A DNA stretch of 64,000 nucleotides from Rhabdornis inornatus (taxonomy: Eukaryota > Chordata > Aves > Passeriformes > Rhabdornithidae): NCBI GenBank assembly GCA_013397075.1, contig VWZS01000639.1, positions 48,818-112,817 of the forward strand. The letters are read 5' to 3'. Each line of letters opens with the position of its first letter. Position 1 is the stretch's first letter. Positions 21,520 to 35,253 of this stretch are shown here, piece by piece. The position numbers and the translations under genes were made by a program. The notes beneath the pieces were generated by a model. It had not been told where the DNA came from. It worked only from the letters and a program-made list of their open reading frames with translations, and did no database searches.

Positions 21520-24500
21520 TAAGAGCCAGGCTTTGCTGATCTCACATGGAAAATGTTTCATATTAGGCAGAGATGACATCTTGTTCTCTCTAGAGCTGCC
21601 TCCCAAGAGTAGCCTTCCTGAAATATAAAGGTTAGGCATATTTTTGATCAAAGAGGACAATTACACCAACTAAAGGAAATGCACATGCTGCCAGATGGCT
21701 CAAACATTGTGCAAAGAGTGAAGCTTATAAATGCATTATTTATAATCTGCAAACTGTAATGAGAGGTTGCTCAGTCTGGCCAGTGAAAGGCATGGAGAAA
21801 TCCAGTTAGAGTCCTGAAAAGATGAGTTCAGGTGAAGATTCATGAGGCAGCAAGAAAAGAGAAAGGAGATAGCATGGTGGCTAAAGAAGCTTTAAGGCTG
21901 CAGGTGTAGTTACATGATGGCTGAGAGGAAAAGAAGTGCTTTAACCAGTTTTCAGCACTATTCCAACACAGGTTTTACTTTCTTCCCCAAAACTCTTTGG
22001 ACCAAAATGAACTTTCTATTAACTACAACATCTCTTGCTCCTTCCGCTCTCAGATCCCTGAAGTTCATTGACAGCCATGAATGTCACTTTGATTATACCT
22101 CCATTTCTGAGTAATGCCTAGCCTTGAATATGTGTGTTCTAGTGACTTTAGTTGCTCCATCATGTCTCTGCCCTCACTGTAGTAAACTTTCACATCCTGC
22201 ACAAGCAGATTGGGTTCATTTGTTTTGTTTCCAAGGTGCCTGGTGTTTATACGTGCAAACATTTCCATTGGTTCTTTGTGATCAGCACTGAATTTGGGCA
22301 ATGAAAACTCAGTTGACATGGAAAACCATTAATTTAATTTTCAAGTATGAGATGTGATTGATGAGGATAGATAATCCTGCAAGAAAAAAAAGGTGCCAGT
22401 TTATCTTTTTACCATCTTAGGAATAAGTAGCTTCCTACACTTACAGGTGGCAGCTGGCAGTCTCATTTCTGGAATTCACAAATGTACAGAAATCCAATGT
22501 ATTTACTTCAAGGTTCAGCTGGGGGAGGCCGAGCTGACAAGCACAAAACCTTATATCCAGTTACTCCAATTTCAGGCTTCAGGTACATGAATGGAGTCGT
22601 TCAGGGAGTTGTATATAAAGTACATATTATGAGGAACTGACCTGTGAGTGCATGTCTGTGGCCAGTGCTGTATCTTCACTTTGTTTACAAGGTTGAAGTC
22701 TGCTAATTTACACTTAGCTGAACAGGAAGCAGATCCATTCTGGTCTGTCTTCATACCTTTCCTTCAAACCTTTCCCTCTTTTACTATCACTAGTAAAACT
22801 CTGCAATCATCAGGCTATTTTTTATGCATGTGCTCATTTTACAGCTGTATGACGTTTTTATGAGAGGACTCAGGGACATCCACACATTGATCCAGGGTAG
22901 GGAAAACATGGCACCAAGCAGTGCACATTTTCTTTCCTATGCCTGCCAACAGGCTTCATTTTTGTAATAGAAAAACCAGCCATGGAGACCAGGAAGCAAC
23001 AACCTGACCTGCTCAGACTTTCACCCTCTGGACTCCAGCCCAAATTGTAAGACATTCATTACTGACCTGAGGCAAGTCCCCTTCCCTCACACCCTCAGTG
23101 CCATCCATTCAAAGCCTTCCTGGTGGTGAAGCCTTTCCAGCAGCTGGCTGGACAAGGCATGTTCCACACTGGAGTGACTTACAATGTTATTTTGTGACAA
23201 AAAGCAGCAGATCAGGTTTGTCTCTCCCATGGATTTTGAAGCAGACTGTCTTCAAATGGACCCTGCTTTTTTATTAAAAGGAGTGCAGAACGGTATGCTT
23301 TTTGCTAGAAGGACTCCTTTCTGCATTCCTGTGGTTAGAGGGAACGCAGGTAGCAGCTGTTATGTATGGCTGATATGATGCAGGTTATTTGTATAAGGAG
23401 CTGAGACTCAGGGAACTTACTTACTGTTTGTTTGAAGATAGGAAAGGTGATTTGAAGTTGTTCCCCTTTTGTAATCAAGCCAGTCACCTTTGACATAAAA
23501 AATTATAACAGGAGCCTGCTGCAAAAGTTTGGGTTTGCATCATACATGACTTAAATCCAATTCCAGTGAAAACCTGTCATCTTTGTATGTTACACATGAA
23601 CTCAAAGACTTAACCAGTTTGCCTCAGACCCATAAGCAAACAGTTCTTCCCGATCAGCAGGTTTAATATGTTTTTTACAACCAAGATATCAAAGGAATGC
23701 TCCAGCGAAGCCCACCTGGGCTGGCCCTGGCAGGGGAGCAAGGATGCTCTTCCTGGCTGAGAGGCTGGAAAGGCACCCCAGCACTGGGAGCTCTGATTTC
23801 CTCTGGAAAGCTAAGGGCTGCTCCTCAGATCTGGTATCAAACACATATAAAGCCTTGTGCAAACAGCACTCGAAGGGCAGTTACGTACATAACAGGGCTG
23901 GCTGGGACAGAGGGCAAGGACAAGCTGGCCTGGTCTCAGCTGCCACCTGGGGCTGTGAACCCGGGTAACTCCACTCCCTCCTGGCATAGGCAGAGGCTCA
24001 GGAACTCAGCACCACACCGTGCTCCTGCTGCGGCTGTTGGAAAAGCAAGGAACCACTGTCCCTGGCAGTGCTAGGAAAACCTGGAAATGTGCACCCTGGG
24101 GACTCATACTGACAACACAAAATTTCCAGTCGTCTGTAGAGTATTGCTGCATTCCATTGGTAATAGTGCAGCAGAGGGAAAAAAAAGAGTTGGAAGAGGA
24201 AAAAAGTAGTGCCTGGAAACATTTTTCTAACAAAGGACCACAAGGACAAATGTTTTTCTTACTTATGGCAAGCTTTTCTATGTGAAATTTAATTTTCAAA
24301 CTTTTTAAATTCCCCTTCAAAAGTAAACCTTAGTTTTTTTATATATTAGTGAATCATAGGTGTTGATATATTAAAAAAATGATAAATATATAAAATTTTA
24401 GCTTATGTTCCCAGACCTATACAACTTTCATGACCATTACAAACTAACTTTTGCTTCAGAAGGAGAATAAATAATACAGCTGACATTTATTAGGGTGAGC

Positions 24501-27500
24501 TTGAAAGTGACTTTAATAAAAGTGGCTTTGAGATAAGCTTAAGGCATTAAGCATAAATGCCAGCGATGCAACTGAACGAAAAATAAAGCAATTTGGATTA
24601 TTGCTTATTTTATTTGTCTCCCTGAAAAGAACTTGTATGAATACATAGCTCTTCAGTATCAAGATACAGACATGATCTTTATCAGATGAAATAATTACCT
24701 CTTACCATAAATAAAAATCTCAAGACAACTAAGGCTATAAGAACATTCTTTTCAACCTGTGTTTTAATAGATGAATTAGTATAAGTACATGGCAGGCAGA
24801 ATAAATAGTTTCTTTAAGCAGCAAAGGTAAATTATTTCTTAAACCAGAAGTTTTAGCTTTATTTGGTTCCGTTTTAAATGTACATCCTTGTGTGCTTTTC
24901 ACAAACCCATTAAAACTGTCCACAGACTACAGTTTGCTAGATGCAAGCATTCAAATTGTTCTTCACAGACTACGTAATCTGCCCATTTTACACAAAAAAA
25001 TGGGCAAAAGCAATTTATATTGCTACTATATCCACTAGCTGCCAGAACAAAAAACAAATTAAAAAAATTAGTCATTCAATTAAGATTGTCTCAGGAGGTG
25101 ACAGGTAGAGTAGAAAAACTGTATTGCAGGAGGTATCTTCTAGATGGCAAAAGGTCAAACTTAAATTAAAACTTAGTTAAACATAAACCAGAGTCCAGGA
25201 TCAAATAGGAGAAGAAAAAGGAGAGTACTGGTCTAGAAGGCTTTAACTATATTTTAGCCAGGCCAAGATGATGTGAAGGTGAAAATACAGTGACGGATTG
25301 AAGAGATGGATAACTGTGGTAACTGTGGGTATGTGATAGTATAAAATCAGGAATAGCCAGGGAAGGATAATAGTATTCAAATATCCTTGAGAATGTCACA
25401 CAACCAGCTGGAACATGTGTCATAGCTTAGGCCAGGACATCCATGGGTGTCCCCATCCACCATCCACGGGACCTGATAGGTCTCCACCAACCACTCAGTC
25501 CCAGAATTCATGTGGACCCCAGGCTCCTCAAGCCACTGGGTTACCCAAGTCTTTGGGGAAGGAGGATATGTACTCACATGTATAAAAAGGATTCTTCTAT
25601 AAGTAAAATTCTCTTCCAGATTTCATAGAACAGCATTTAAGATGTTGATAGATATTGCTAAGACCCCAGTAAAGCCAGCATGTAGACACAGTGCTTTGAA
25701 CCAGTCCTTTTCCTTGGACCAGTCCTTAACTTCTTGGACACCTGATTTCCCTAAAATAGTGCAGGGAAACAATCTTTCCTCTCCTCTTTTGCAGGTTTGT
25801 CCCTTCAACAAACTGTTCTGGGACACAAGATTTCAGATACGGCAGCATGTTTGAAGATGCACAAACACACACACACACCAGCACTTTAAACCCAAACTTC
25901 TAAGGTTTGGGTTTCCTTCTGATAGCGACAGCCCAGAAGAAAACAGTGATTTGTTTGGTAAGTAGCAAATACTAGCACAGGGGTAGAGAGTTCTAGTGAA
26001 AAATTCACAAACAATCCCATTTTTGAATATTGTTGTAGGACAATTTGAACACGTAGTAATTTTGAAGTATGATTTTTCTCTTTGTGAGAATGAACTCTAA
26101 CACATGGAGTCTTGTGCAGACAGTCCTCTAAATTTTTGGCTATCTAGATGCTTTTACATCAGAGTAAAGGGAAAACCGTGAGGAGAAGCTTCTGAATCCC
26201 TAAGGACATACAGGCACTCAGAGACAGGTTCCACCTACCTGGCTTCCTCCATGCACCAAGCATTGCCAGCAGGGCAGTAACTTACAGGGTTGTACATGAC
26301 AATTAAAATGATCTCTCCCTGCATATGGTCTGGAAACCTGCTTGCCCTGCAGACTTGTTACACCCACAGCCATCTTCTCCCATCTTGTGCCCTGGCACAA
26401 GAAGGGCAGATGAATTTGGTGCATAAGAGGAGCTCACTTCACCTCAAAGGGAGGCAAAGGGATGCTCCTGAGCACAGTGGCACAGCTGGCACTGTGGGCA
26501 ACTCATAAAGCAAAAGTCAGGTCACCCACAGTGCTCAGGGCTTGGATTCTCATCACTCTGGATTTTAAATCTCAGGGCAAAACTTGTGACTCCTGTCCCT
26601 TGCTAATGGATACATTACACTGGAATATGGTATTCTGTCTTCCTGGTTCTTTGCACCATGCTGCCATTCTCTGGGTGGAAAGAAAAGGTAGTTCTTTCTA
26701 AAGAACTTTGCATTCCTTTAAATTCCTTAAATTAAAGAAAAGGTAGAAGCAGATTTAAAACAGTTTAAAAGGAAATCACAATTATAAAACAAGAAAGAAC
26801 TGATCTATTCTTCTATACAGCCTGGGTTAATATGGCTGAAAGGACATGTGGACACAGGTCTGGGAATCTTTTTAGCAGAAATACTTTCTAAGATGTCAAA
26901 AAAGAATAGTCCAAAATCGCAAGTGTTTGGTAGTTTTTGTTTTGCTTTGTTTTGTTTTTCAAAAGGGCTCTCCTTACAATGAAAATGGTTTGAAAGAAAA
27001 TCTGCAATTCCTCAACTCAACCTTTCAATTCTTATCAACTTTCTCACATACAACACAACTATTTTTGTTGTTCATGCTTGGTAATTTTGGCTAACAAAGG
27101 TAGGGTCTACGGTGGAGCAAGCTCAGACCAAGCTACCTGCAGACATCACAGTCATGTCTTCAGCGATCCCAACCTTGACATGGATTTTCAGGCTTAAGTA
27201 CTCACTTCAGCCTTTATTTCACTCAGCCTTTAGCAAGGTGCAGTTTTCAGCTGGTCTAGTGCTTGCTTTCCAAAGCACATTGTAAAAGCCTGAGTACAAC
27301 TGGTAGTTTTTGCTCCCTAGAAACTGAATATCTCTTTTTGTGGCAGTATGCAAGTCACTTCAGTAATAGTCAAAGCAGAAAAAAAATCAGCAAGAAATAA
27401 ATGTGTTTCTCTCATAATTGATCCTCAGCACCTAAACCGTCCCCCCCACTCATTTTTTTTACCATTGTTTCTACTCTGTTGCAGGCTAGTGCATTTGAGG

Positions 27501-27705
27501 ACTTCTCATCATGGCCCACATATGTCCTTCCTTTCCTTCTCCTGTCTTCACAGTCTTCTGGTAATCCTGATGGCTGTATCAGAAATGGTGATGCCCCCTT
27601 CACAAACCCATTTTTCCCTTCCCTTTGTTCTCTCTGATGCCCCCCTGAACTATGTTGTACTCACAACTGACAGGACTGGGAGATGTTTAGACATATGATC
27701 TTTTG
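21520..27705. other. Intergenic DNA, no gene seen
   Basis: No exon or RNA gene was recognised. The longest open frame (23,697-24,074, 125 codons) has no recognisable domain, lies in locally GC-richer DNA and overlaps other frames, so it is not called. A short CA repeat lies at about 25,865-25,879. The segment about 24,480-24,700 has the even AT-rich texture of conserved non-coding DNA, but only an alignment could show that. Confidence 0.65.
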
Positions 27706-27800
27706 CAGAATCATTGACTCATAGGATGACTTGGATTGGAAGTCTCCTTAAAGATTATTTAGTCCCATATCATGGAAACCCATGGAGGGGTATCCTCCAA
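27706..27800 (-). mobile_element. CR1 LINE 3'-end fragment
   Basis: The plus strand reads as the complement of an avian CR1 3' end: an imperfect 'gaatcat...catagga' repeat, then CTTGGATTGGAAG, CCTTAAAGAT and TTTAGTCCC. The element therefore lies on the minus strand, with its tail at the low-coordinate end and a truncated 5' side near 27,800. It is heavily diverged and has no ORF. CR1 is the main LINE of birds and other sauropsids, which supports the organism call. Confidence 0.8.
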
Positions 27801-30800
27801 CATCCCAAAAAGAAAGGCTGCAGAAACAGGAATCACTCCCATTTCCCTCTCTCACACTTTCCTGCATAGAACCATCATGAAAGAATAGAGAACAAGCCAC
27901 TGGCACTTCTATGCATGCACTGGTTTAGCTTGTTTGGTGGCTGCCTTATATGCTGGTATCTGCACTTCACCGAGTTCATGTGCATTCAATGATTTATGGC
28001 AAACTTCGAGTTCAGAATATAAAAGCAAGATGAGACACCAGTCACCCTTTTAATGGGTAACAAATCACACAGTATTCATTTTTTGTCCCTTTATCCCTAA
28101 GATCAGTAGTAAAACACTCAGAAAGGCATTTAATTGGGTGGCTTTATTTTACAGCTCACAGGAGATGAACAACTGCTAAACCAAAAGTTTGCGTCACTGT
28201 GCAGCAACAGCTGTCAGAAAGGAGGGGAAAACCCTCGAGACTCCTCCCCTGCAAGCTGCTCTTTGTAGCCCACTCTCTGTATGGTCTTGCAAGCCTCTGA
28301 TTAAATGTTGTGAAAGACAGGCAGTGCTAAGCAACGGAGAGGACAACACACAGGGAACCAGCCCCCAGGTTGGAACAGGCTTTGAGCTGTCAACTCAGCA
28401 TTTCCAGCTTTTGAGGAGCTTTGCATTTTCTCACATAAAGATTAGTAGCCAAGCATGCTTCTTAAAATGGCTTAAAGCTAGCAAGGCTGAATCATGAAGA
28501 TGCCAAACAGAGCCTTCATTCCCATCCACAGCTGTGTATGCAAAATGACAAATTAAATTAGCTATTGTTTCTCCAACTGCTTGCCCTGATTAAGAGTCTG
28601 ATTTGGGGAAATAAAAACAAACCAAAAGAACTCTGGAATTTAACAATTAAACAAAACCAGTCCCATTTTTATATTTGTATACATAAACTGAAAAGAAGAA
28701 TTCCCTTCCATTTGTTCATTGTTCCATCCCTACTCCCATAACAATTAAGGAATATACATCAACTAGCTGAATGATCTGATGTCCAAGATTTTTCATTTTT
28801 GGCTTAGTGCTGATGTACTTGGCATGAATTGCACTAATTTGGAAGTCATTTGGAGGTTCTAGCTTGCCATTATTCCATTATTTTTTAAAGTGAAATCCCA
28901 AAAAATTATTAATGCTCCAAGGAGAGTCTCAGTTGCAAACAGTGAGACTGTCACGTTCTGAAGAGAATAGCTCACAAGGCTCTTGCCCAGAAAAAACATG
29001 CAGATTGAAGCTGGATGGTTCATTCCTCCTTACCAGATTCCTGGGCTACCACTGAAAGTACAAAGAAGGAACCATCAGCTTTGCTATTTCAACTAAGCAG
29101 CCCTTGCGTCCCAGTAAATTACTACTACAAGTCAAAGGGCTCTCCTGAGAGACAGAAGTAGAGCAGGAAAATAAAAATGCAAAGGTTCCTTAGTGAGGAC
29201 AAACAGCAAGGTAGCCAAAGGCTGCAGAAGAAAGGTGCTGATGGGTTCACTGTTCACCATTTCAGCAACAACCCTCTGCAGAAGAAGGGCTGCAAAGCAG
29301 ATGAAGGCTCCTCTGAATTGTGAGAGGGTGGAGGACAGTCCCTGCCCCAACAGGCTGGCCATAGAGCTACAATCCCCCACCCTTCTCCAGGAGGATTTCA
29401 CACCTCTCACAAATCCTAGACACATACCCCAGTCCAGTTTTCTTTTGCTGGGATACAAGCAGTCCTTCACCTATATTCTTGGCAGGAAGACTTGCTTCAT
29501 TAACAAGTGTTTAAAAAGAAGCAGTAGATGCTCTCCTCCTTCAACACAAAACAACAGCAAATAGCATAATCAGGGGCTGATTACAAGACTGATTTCCACT
29601 CTCTAATTTAAGACATGGAGCGGGTAATGGCATGTACTGCACAACATGTGCCATAGCTTGTGTGCTCATGATTCTACGCCATAAACTCCTGCAAGGCAAA
29701 GCTTTTTCAACAGCATTTCTCATTTCTCATTTCTAAAAGGCTATGAGAGACAAAATAATGTCCTTATTTTGCCTGCAACAAGATCCAAGTTCTGAACACA
29801 TAATCGACAGTCCACAGGCTGAGAAGATGAGAAAAGCAAGAGGACTAATCAAACTTGCAGGATCCATTGTGAAAATGTCAACCATACAGTCTGTCCCAAT
29901 GGCAACAAGCTCAAACAGGGTATTTAGACATAGTGATTTAATCACCCAAATGATAACCCTCATTATACTTTGTAAACTGTGTCACAAGTTAAACTATGGC
30001 AGGAGCAGAAAGAGTATCACAAAAGGAAGATAACCAAAGCTGTGCTTTAAACACTGTTCTGAGTGAAGAATTGTGAAAGACAAGGAGCAGTTTTAATGAG
30101 AAATATCTGAGGTTGCTGAACAGAAATGGACAATGAAATAATAAACAAAAACCTGAACTTTAGCTTAATTTCACCTTCTACCACATCAAACTTTTTGTCC
30201 TACCTCTCAAACCCCCTTGGGATACAATTCCTGTCTGGTCATTATATTTAAAGGTTACTGTCACTCCATCACCATGAGCATCCTCAGTCACCTGAATATC
30301 CACTTCTCCCATGAGCTCATGTTTGCCCTCTCTACTTCTCCCCTTACCATCAGAAAAATCTCTTTCATCACTCATGAAAGCTACTTTCACTCACCTGCCT
30401 CAAAGTGTGCTTTCCCCACAAACTACCCAGAATAAACTATCTGAGGAAGGATAGTCATGCAGCAAGATGGTGCTTCCACTCCCACAAGAGGAAAAGAGGA
30501 TTCACACTGCCCCTCTTCCTGTTTCCTTTTATTTTGCACATCCCATGTCCTTGAAGATCGAGACTATGACTTTCTACACGTAACACCACATGGGACCTCT
30601 GCCATGACTGGCTTAACTAAGTGCCATTGAATGAAAATATTAGTAGGAGTACATTTCTAATAATGAGATTTATGAAAAAACTCCCCTTGCCTTTTACAAT
30701 CGCCTTACTACCTGGATCTAAATTATATTAAGAATTTATCTTTTCTTTCACTAGAGTTTATGAAAATCTTCAGAATTTGGAATCACAATGGACACTGCTA

Positions 30801-33800
30801 TGTGCCCATGTATGTGTGTATGCTCCTACACAAACACACAGAGACACTGTTTAATGTTTAGGCTTGAAGACCCTCTTATTAAAAGTTAAGACCAGTTCTT
30901 AATACAGATTTCTCATCAGAATTCACCAATATAGCACATCAATTTTAATATTTATTTAGAACAACTGTGACCTGGCTCTAACAAACAAATCCAGCTTCTT
31001 GCTTTCATTGCTACTATCCAGTCATATGCAGATCTCTATGGAAATACAGAGGGAACATATACTCATTTGAGAGCAGAGACTGTGATTCTTTTTCTGAATA
31101 CTTCTAGAGGAATATTTTCTGGAAAAAAGGCTTTTGTCCCTGGAGAAGTCTTTGTTGTTGTGGGGAGCAGGCTGGCCCGAAGTGATACCTTGACCTCACC
31201 TCTGGCTCATTCTGTCAGTGCAGCAGCTGGAGCTTCCTTCAGCCAGATGGAACAGTTTCACTCCAGGGCTGGAGAACTGCAGGCATAGTTATTTAGAATA
31301 CGAATAATCTCCATGTGTTATGCAGCTTGACTATCTAATGTCAATACTCACTCAGCACAGAAGGTAATAACTTGAAGAGACCCATCCCTGCCAAATCTAA
31401 CAATCAAAAATTCACTTCCTCTTCCATATTACAAACTAAATCCTGTATTTTAAAAAGCTCATTTGTCTATCAGGACATTCACCGCATTCTGTATTCCTCC
31501 CAATGGCTGCTGAGCAGTTACAAAGCATTTGTCTGTAAAGTGATAAAGAAATATCCATTGAATTTTGACCTTTAAAGAAAAAGGGAAATGCTTACATGGC
31601 AGACTGGATTGCAAAAAGGACAGAGAGACTTCGCCCTTTGGACTGCCATTGAAAATGGATAACTTGTGGCCGTCTTTGGTGAGCTCAATCAAATCTGCAG
31701 CAGACAGCATCAGGCAGATTGCTATGAGGGCTGTGAGAGGGTTGCAATCCCTCTCTCCTGGCTCCTTCCTGGGAATGGACTGCTCTAAACTGAGATGAGG
31801 CTGTTTGGCTTAGCTGGGCTGCACTTCTACTGCGAGAGGGCTGAATGGATTCAGTGAGAAGCTGGAAGGTATCAGCCTCTGAAAAAATGCAGAGCTGGGG
31901 CTACTGCACTTAGTTTCCAGAGCTCAGCCTAGGGGTCAAGAAAGATCACAAAGAGAGCCTGTATGAAAGTACACAGAGAAATTATTATTGTTATTATTGA
32001 GAATTGTTATTGCCTTCTTCCATTTCAAAGCATGAGACTTAATTTCCTCCTTACACCTCTGATATGATTTTTCAGTGTACAGCATTCTTTGGGGACTGTT
32101 GATACACAAATAACTAATTAGATAAGGCTCCATTTATGTGAGAAAGCCACAGCCTTCTGAAGGCAGGCACACACCAGACCAGAGACTACATGAGTTGTAT
32201 AATGCACTCCTGACTTTTGAAAGAAAACCAGGCCAAGCCTTGTATCACTTTGTTGACTGAAGGCATACTTTTCCAAAAAAATCAAAGCTGAAGCTGGATT
32301 CCTGAGCCTGTGTTTGAGCTTCAGAAGCATAGCTGGATTTTCAACCTACCAATACTCTTGAAGTTAGCATGTGTTCCAAGTATGCTGGGAGTCAGAGGAG
32401 TTATGTAGGAGCCAAGGTCTGGCAGCATGGCCAAGATGTCCAGAATGCTCTTCAGTGTTTCAGAGGTATGCAGGAAGCCTTAGCTAAAAATCCCAGCCAA
32501 AACAGGGGCAACCATGGTGTTTTTCTTGTCTTCCCTAATACATGAAGGATCTCAGTGAAAACAGTCCTCAGACTTTCTTGTGCCCTTATTGCCCTGAGAA
32601 CTGTCCATCTCTGCTGGTGAATCACATATAGGGTTTGGTCTCTGTTTCAGACTCAGTTATGTTTCAGACTCAGCCCTGAGACTTTAGGCACAGATGATGG
32701 GAAAGGGAAGAGATAGGAAAGTATTAGCTGAAGTAAAAAATGAGAAGAAAACTCTGGCAGCTACCAAGTTAGATTTGCCACATATTTCTCTGTCACAGAA
32801 AGGATTAAAAAAAAAAAATCTACAAAATCAGGCTTGAGAAAGCCTGTCTCCAATTATATTTTCTTTCTGTTGCCAGAAAACATTACAGTGAGTAAGAGGA
32901 GAAAATTTCCTACCCCTAAAAAGGTATTTCTTACTAAAAAAAAAAAACAAAACTGCTCTGATAATTTTTGAGGATTGAAGGTTGACAAAGAAGCAGCAGA
33001 GTCTTTCTCAGATCATTAAAGACAGGTCTATGACATAGGAATATCTGAAATTGAGGACAGTTTCTGTCTCTGTCTCAGTCTTCAGCAATGAACACAAATC
33101 AAATGGGATTAGATCCAAATAATGTCTGCCCAGAGAGGTTTTTAAAAGGATCTGGAGGTGGAAAAATGTCTCCAGACAACCTACAAAGACCACCTTTCAG
33201 AGAAGTTTTGGGAAAGAAGGGACATACTTTGGTTTGCAGAGAGACATCCTTTGCCTTCAGTACATAAAAGCCTGTGGTGTCAGAGCTTGCCCAAAGCAGC
33301 TGCCCAAAGGATCAGGCCTTATGGGTGAGAGCTTTATAGACGAGCAGATGAAAATCCTTCTGCTGACTCTCAGTTTGTTCAGGTTAAGAAGGTTTAGGCA
33401 CTGAACGTTTACTCAGCTATGATGTCCCCTTGTGCAAAGTGTACTGCCATGGCTCTTGGCACACTGCCTTCTTGTATCCCTTGAATATTTTCTACATGTT
33501 TTTTTTAATTTACTTATAGTGCTATGCTACCATAATGAGGATGTCTCCTGTTTTGTATCACTTATCATTGAGACAAAGACCAAGGAAGTTTAAGGCCAAA
33601 GAAACACAAACCAACTCTGTCATAGCAAGATAAAAATAAATTGTGTCTAGAGCTGGACACAGCTGGACTGCTGACTCTGCACTGGTAGCTGTCACAGGGG
33701 AATCTGTAGGGATCCCTCCCATGTGTCCAGTTGGTTGAGGTGAAAATACTGAAATAAAGTCTGCACCAAGAAGGCAGGTCTACACTAAAATGATCTGCAA

Positions 33801-34468
33801 GATGAAGTGTGTGCAATAGTTAAAATGGGCCAAGATATGACAGTATGTTCTTCCTGACACTCCTCAGAAGAGCAGATGAGAATACACATTATTTGCAGAA
33901 GGTGGGCTGGTGGCTAGATGGGTTTCACACCAGGATTGCAACTGTTGTGTTCCCTTCCCTGCACAGAGGTGTGTGATGGGACAGGGAGTACATAGCCAAT
34001 GTTGTGCTAGCTTCAGACTAGCACCAGGCCTGATGCAAGAGACAGATTGGCTGAGAGAACGAGCCGTGTCACGGAGCACCTGTTTGGCAGCAGTCACTGG
34101 AGCCCGATGAGTGCAGAGAGATATCTTCTGGTGTTCACAGGAAGTGCTGCAATGACTGCCCTGGCAAAAGGCACTCCTCAGTGAGACATGAAAGCTGGGG
34201 CAGACATCAGCAAAGCACCAGTAGCTGTTGGCAAGTATCCTTTAAGCCTTTCTGAAAAGAGCTCACTGGGCATGAAGGGATGGTTTTATCTGTCCTTTCA
34301 GCCCTTATCTTCTTCATTCAGTCTGCTAGAAAAGTTGACAAGCAGTTCAAATGATCTCGGCAGCTCTGTGGCACAGGTGACATTACTGGACTGAGACCAA
34401 CAGCTGATTTTCAAACAGTCCAAGTAGCCCTACAGTTAAAGAACTTCCAATTCCACCAGTACAGACAC
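27801..34468. other. Intergenic DNA, no gene seen
   Basis: No recognisable gene. Overlapping open frames on both strands at 29,132-29,564 (112 and 123 codons) were examined: neither has a recognisable domain. Small repeats include a triple CATTTCT unit near 29,714 and a TTATTG-rich stretch at 31,981-32,010. A short TTTCAGACTCAG direct repeat lies near 32,645-32,672. Confidence 0.65.
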
Positions 34469-34529
34469 AACAGATGGAGCCTGGTGTCACATTGCATGAA
34501 ATGCAATGTGACACCAGGCTCCATCTGTT
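34469..34529. repeat. Perfect 29-bp inverted repeat with 3-nt loop
   Basis: 34,469-34,497 is the exact reverse complement of 34,501-34,529, with only GAA between. Pairing stops at once on both sides. The identity is complete in otherwise diverged intergenic DNA, so the event is recent or an artefact. Transcribed, it would form a 29-bp hairpin with a loop shorter than usual for a microRNA precursor. Fold-back template switching during replication, or a library/assembly fold-back, would both give this shape. Confidence 0.95.
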
Positions 34530-34629
34530 TACATCCAGCATGTTTGTCCAGTGGACATGAGTTGCAACAAAAGAAATTCTAACTACGCGTTAGGGGGGGA
34601 AAAAGTCACCACAAGATGTACAAACACTA

Positions 34630-34770
34630 GACTGGGTATCCAGAGGGGCTGTAGAGCCTCTATGCTTAAAGATACTCAAAACCCAACAAAACAAATTAGC
34701 AATGTGATCTAAGTTGAGCAAGGGATTGGCACAGACAGTCTCTCAAGGTCCATCCAACATAAGTTATTGT
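34630..34770 (+). mobile_element. CR1 LINE 3' fragment
   Basis: The plus strand follows the last part of avian CR1: a CCAGAGGGGCTGTAGAG-type segment, then GATACTCAAAACCCAAC, a decayed middle, and CTCAAGGTCCATCCAAC followed by AAGTTATTGT. No ORF remains. It begins about 100 bp right of the perfect hairpin and is clearly older than it. Confidence 0.75.
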
Positions 34771-34821
34771 CCTTTGTGGGAGGACAGATTATAAGAGAAT
34801 AGGGATAGTACTGAAGGCACT

Positions 34822-35253
34822 TGTGCCCCTGATAAATTGCAGCTGTACTAATTACCAAAGAGTGGGAACAGCCTTGCCCCTTAATAGGTCACAGCTATGT
34901 CCAACGAGGATGGGTGTTATAAAAGAGTGGGTTAGCGGGTTGAAGTTTAGCTGGAGCTTGCTGGCTGGGCTGCGGGGAGGAAGGGTCAGGTAGTTGTGCA
35001 AGGGACTGGAAGAGTAAGATACATGTGGGACAGACAGGGTCAGGCGGTTGTGCAAGGGACAGGAAAGAGTTAGCCGGTCCTGCAGAAGGGAGAGAGAAAA
35101 AAGGAGGGAAAGAGTCAGTGTTGCATGAAGCTGCCCGTAGGAAGTTTACGGAGAGAAAGGTATGATGGTTTTTAAGATAATGAGGGACTGATATTTGCAT
35201 CAGTCGTGAGTCCACCACTAACTGGTGCCCTGTGTGAGGAGCAGTCGACAACA
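34822..35253 (+). mobile_element. Probable solo LTR with TATA box
   Basis: About 430 bp different in texture from its surroundings: a TGTG start, TATAAAAG at 34,917-34,924, a GC-richer segment with a 54-bp tandem duplication, and an end near GTCGACAACA. This is the layout of an LTR (U3 with TATA, then R/U5) on the plus strand, and the overall wording recalls avian ERV LTRs. No matching second LTR, internal region or target-site duplication was found, so borders are approximate. A 129-codon antisense frame (34,895-35,284) covers it but is repeat-derived and not called. Confidence 0.45.
34983..35090. repeat. 54-bp tandem duplication
   Basis: Two 54-bp units (34,983-35,036 and 35,037-35,090) both begin GGGTCAGG followed by GGTTGTGCAAGGGAC-like sequence, one base differing. 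They lie 60 bp downstream of the TATAAAAG of the probable LTR, as in LTRs that vary in repeat number. Confidence 0.7.

Noticed and set aside
23697..24074. 125-codon open frame in GC-richer DNA
   Set aside because: No domain, overlapping frames on both strands, and no exon structure around it.
25377..25577. 66-codon minus-strand frame with several Trp and Cys
   Set aside because: Looked peptide-like at first but matches no family I recognise and lacks splice sites or a signal peptide.
29132..29564. Overlapping 112- and 123-codon frames on opposite strands
   Set aside because: Both occupy the same DNA, neither resembles a known protein, and there is no splice or promoter context.
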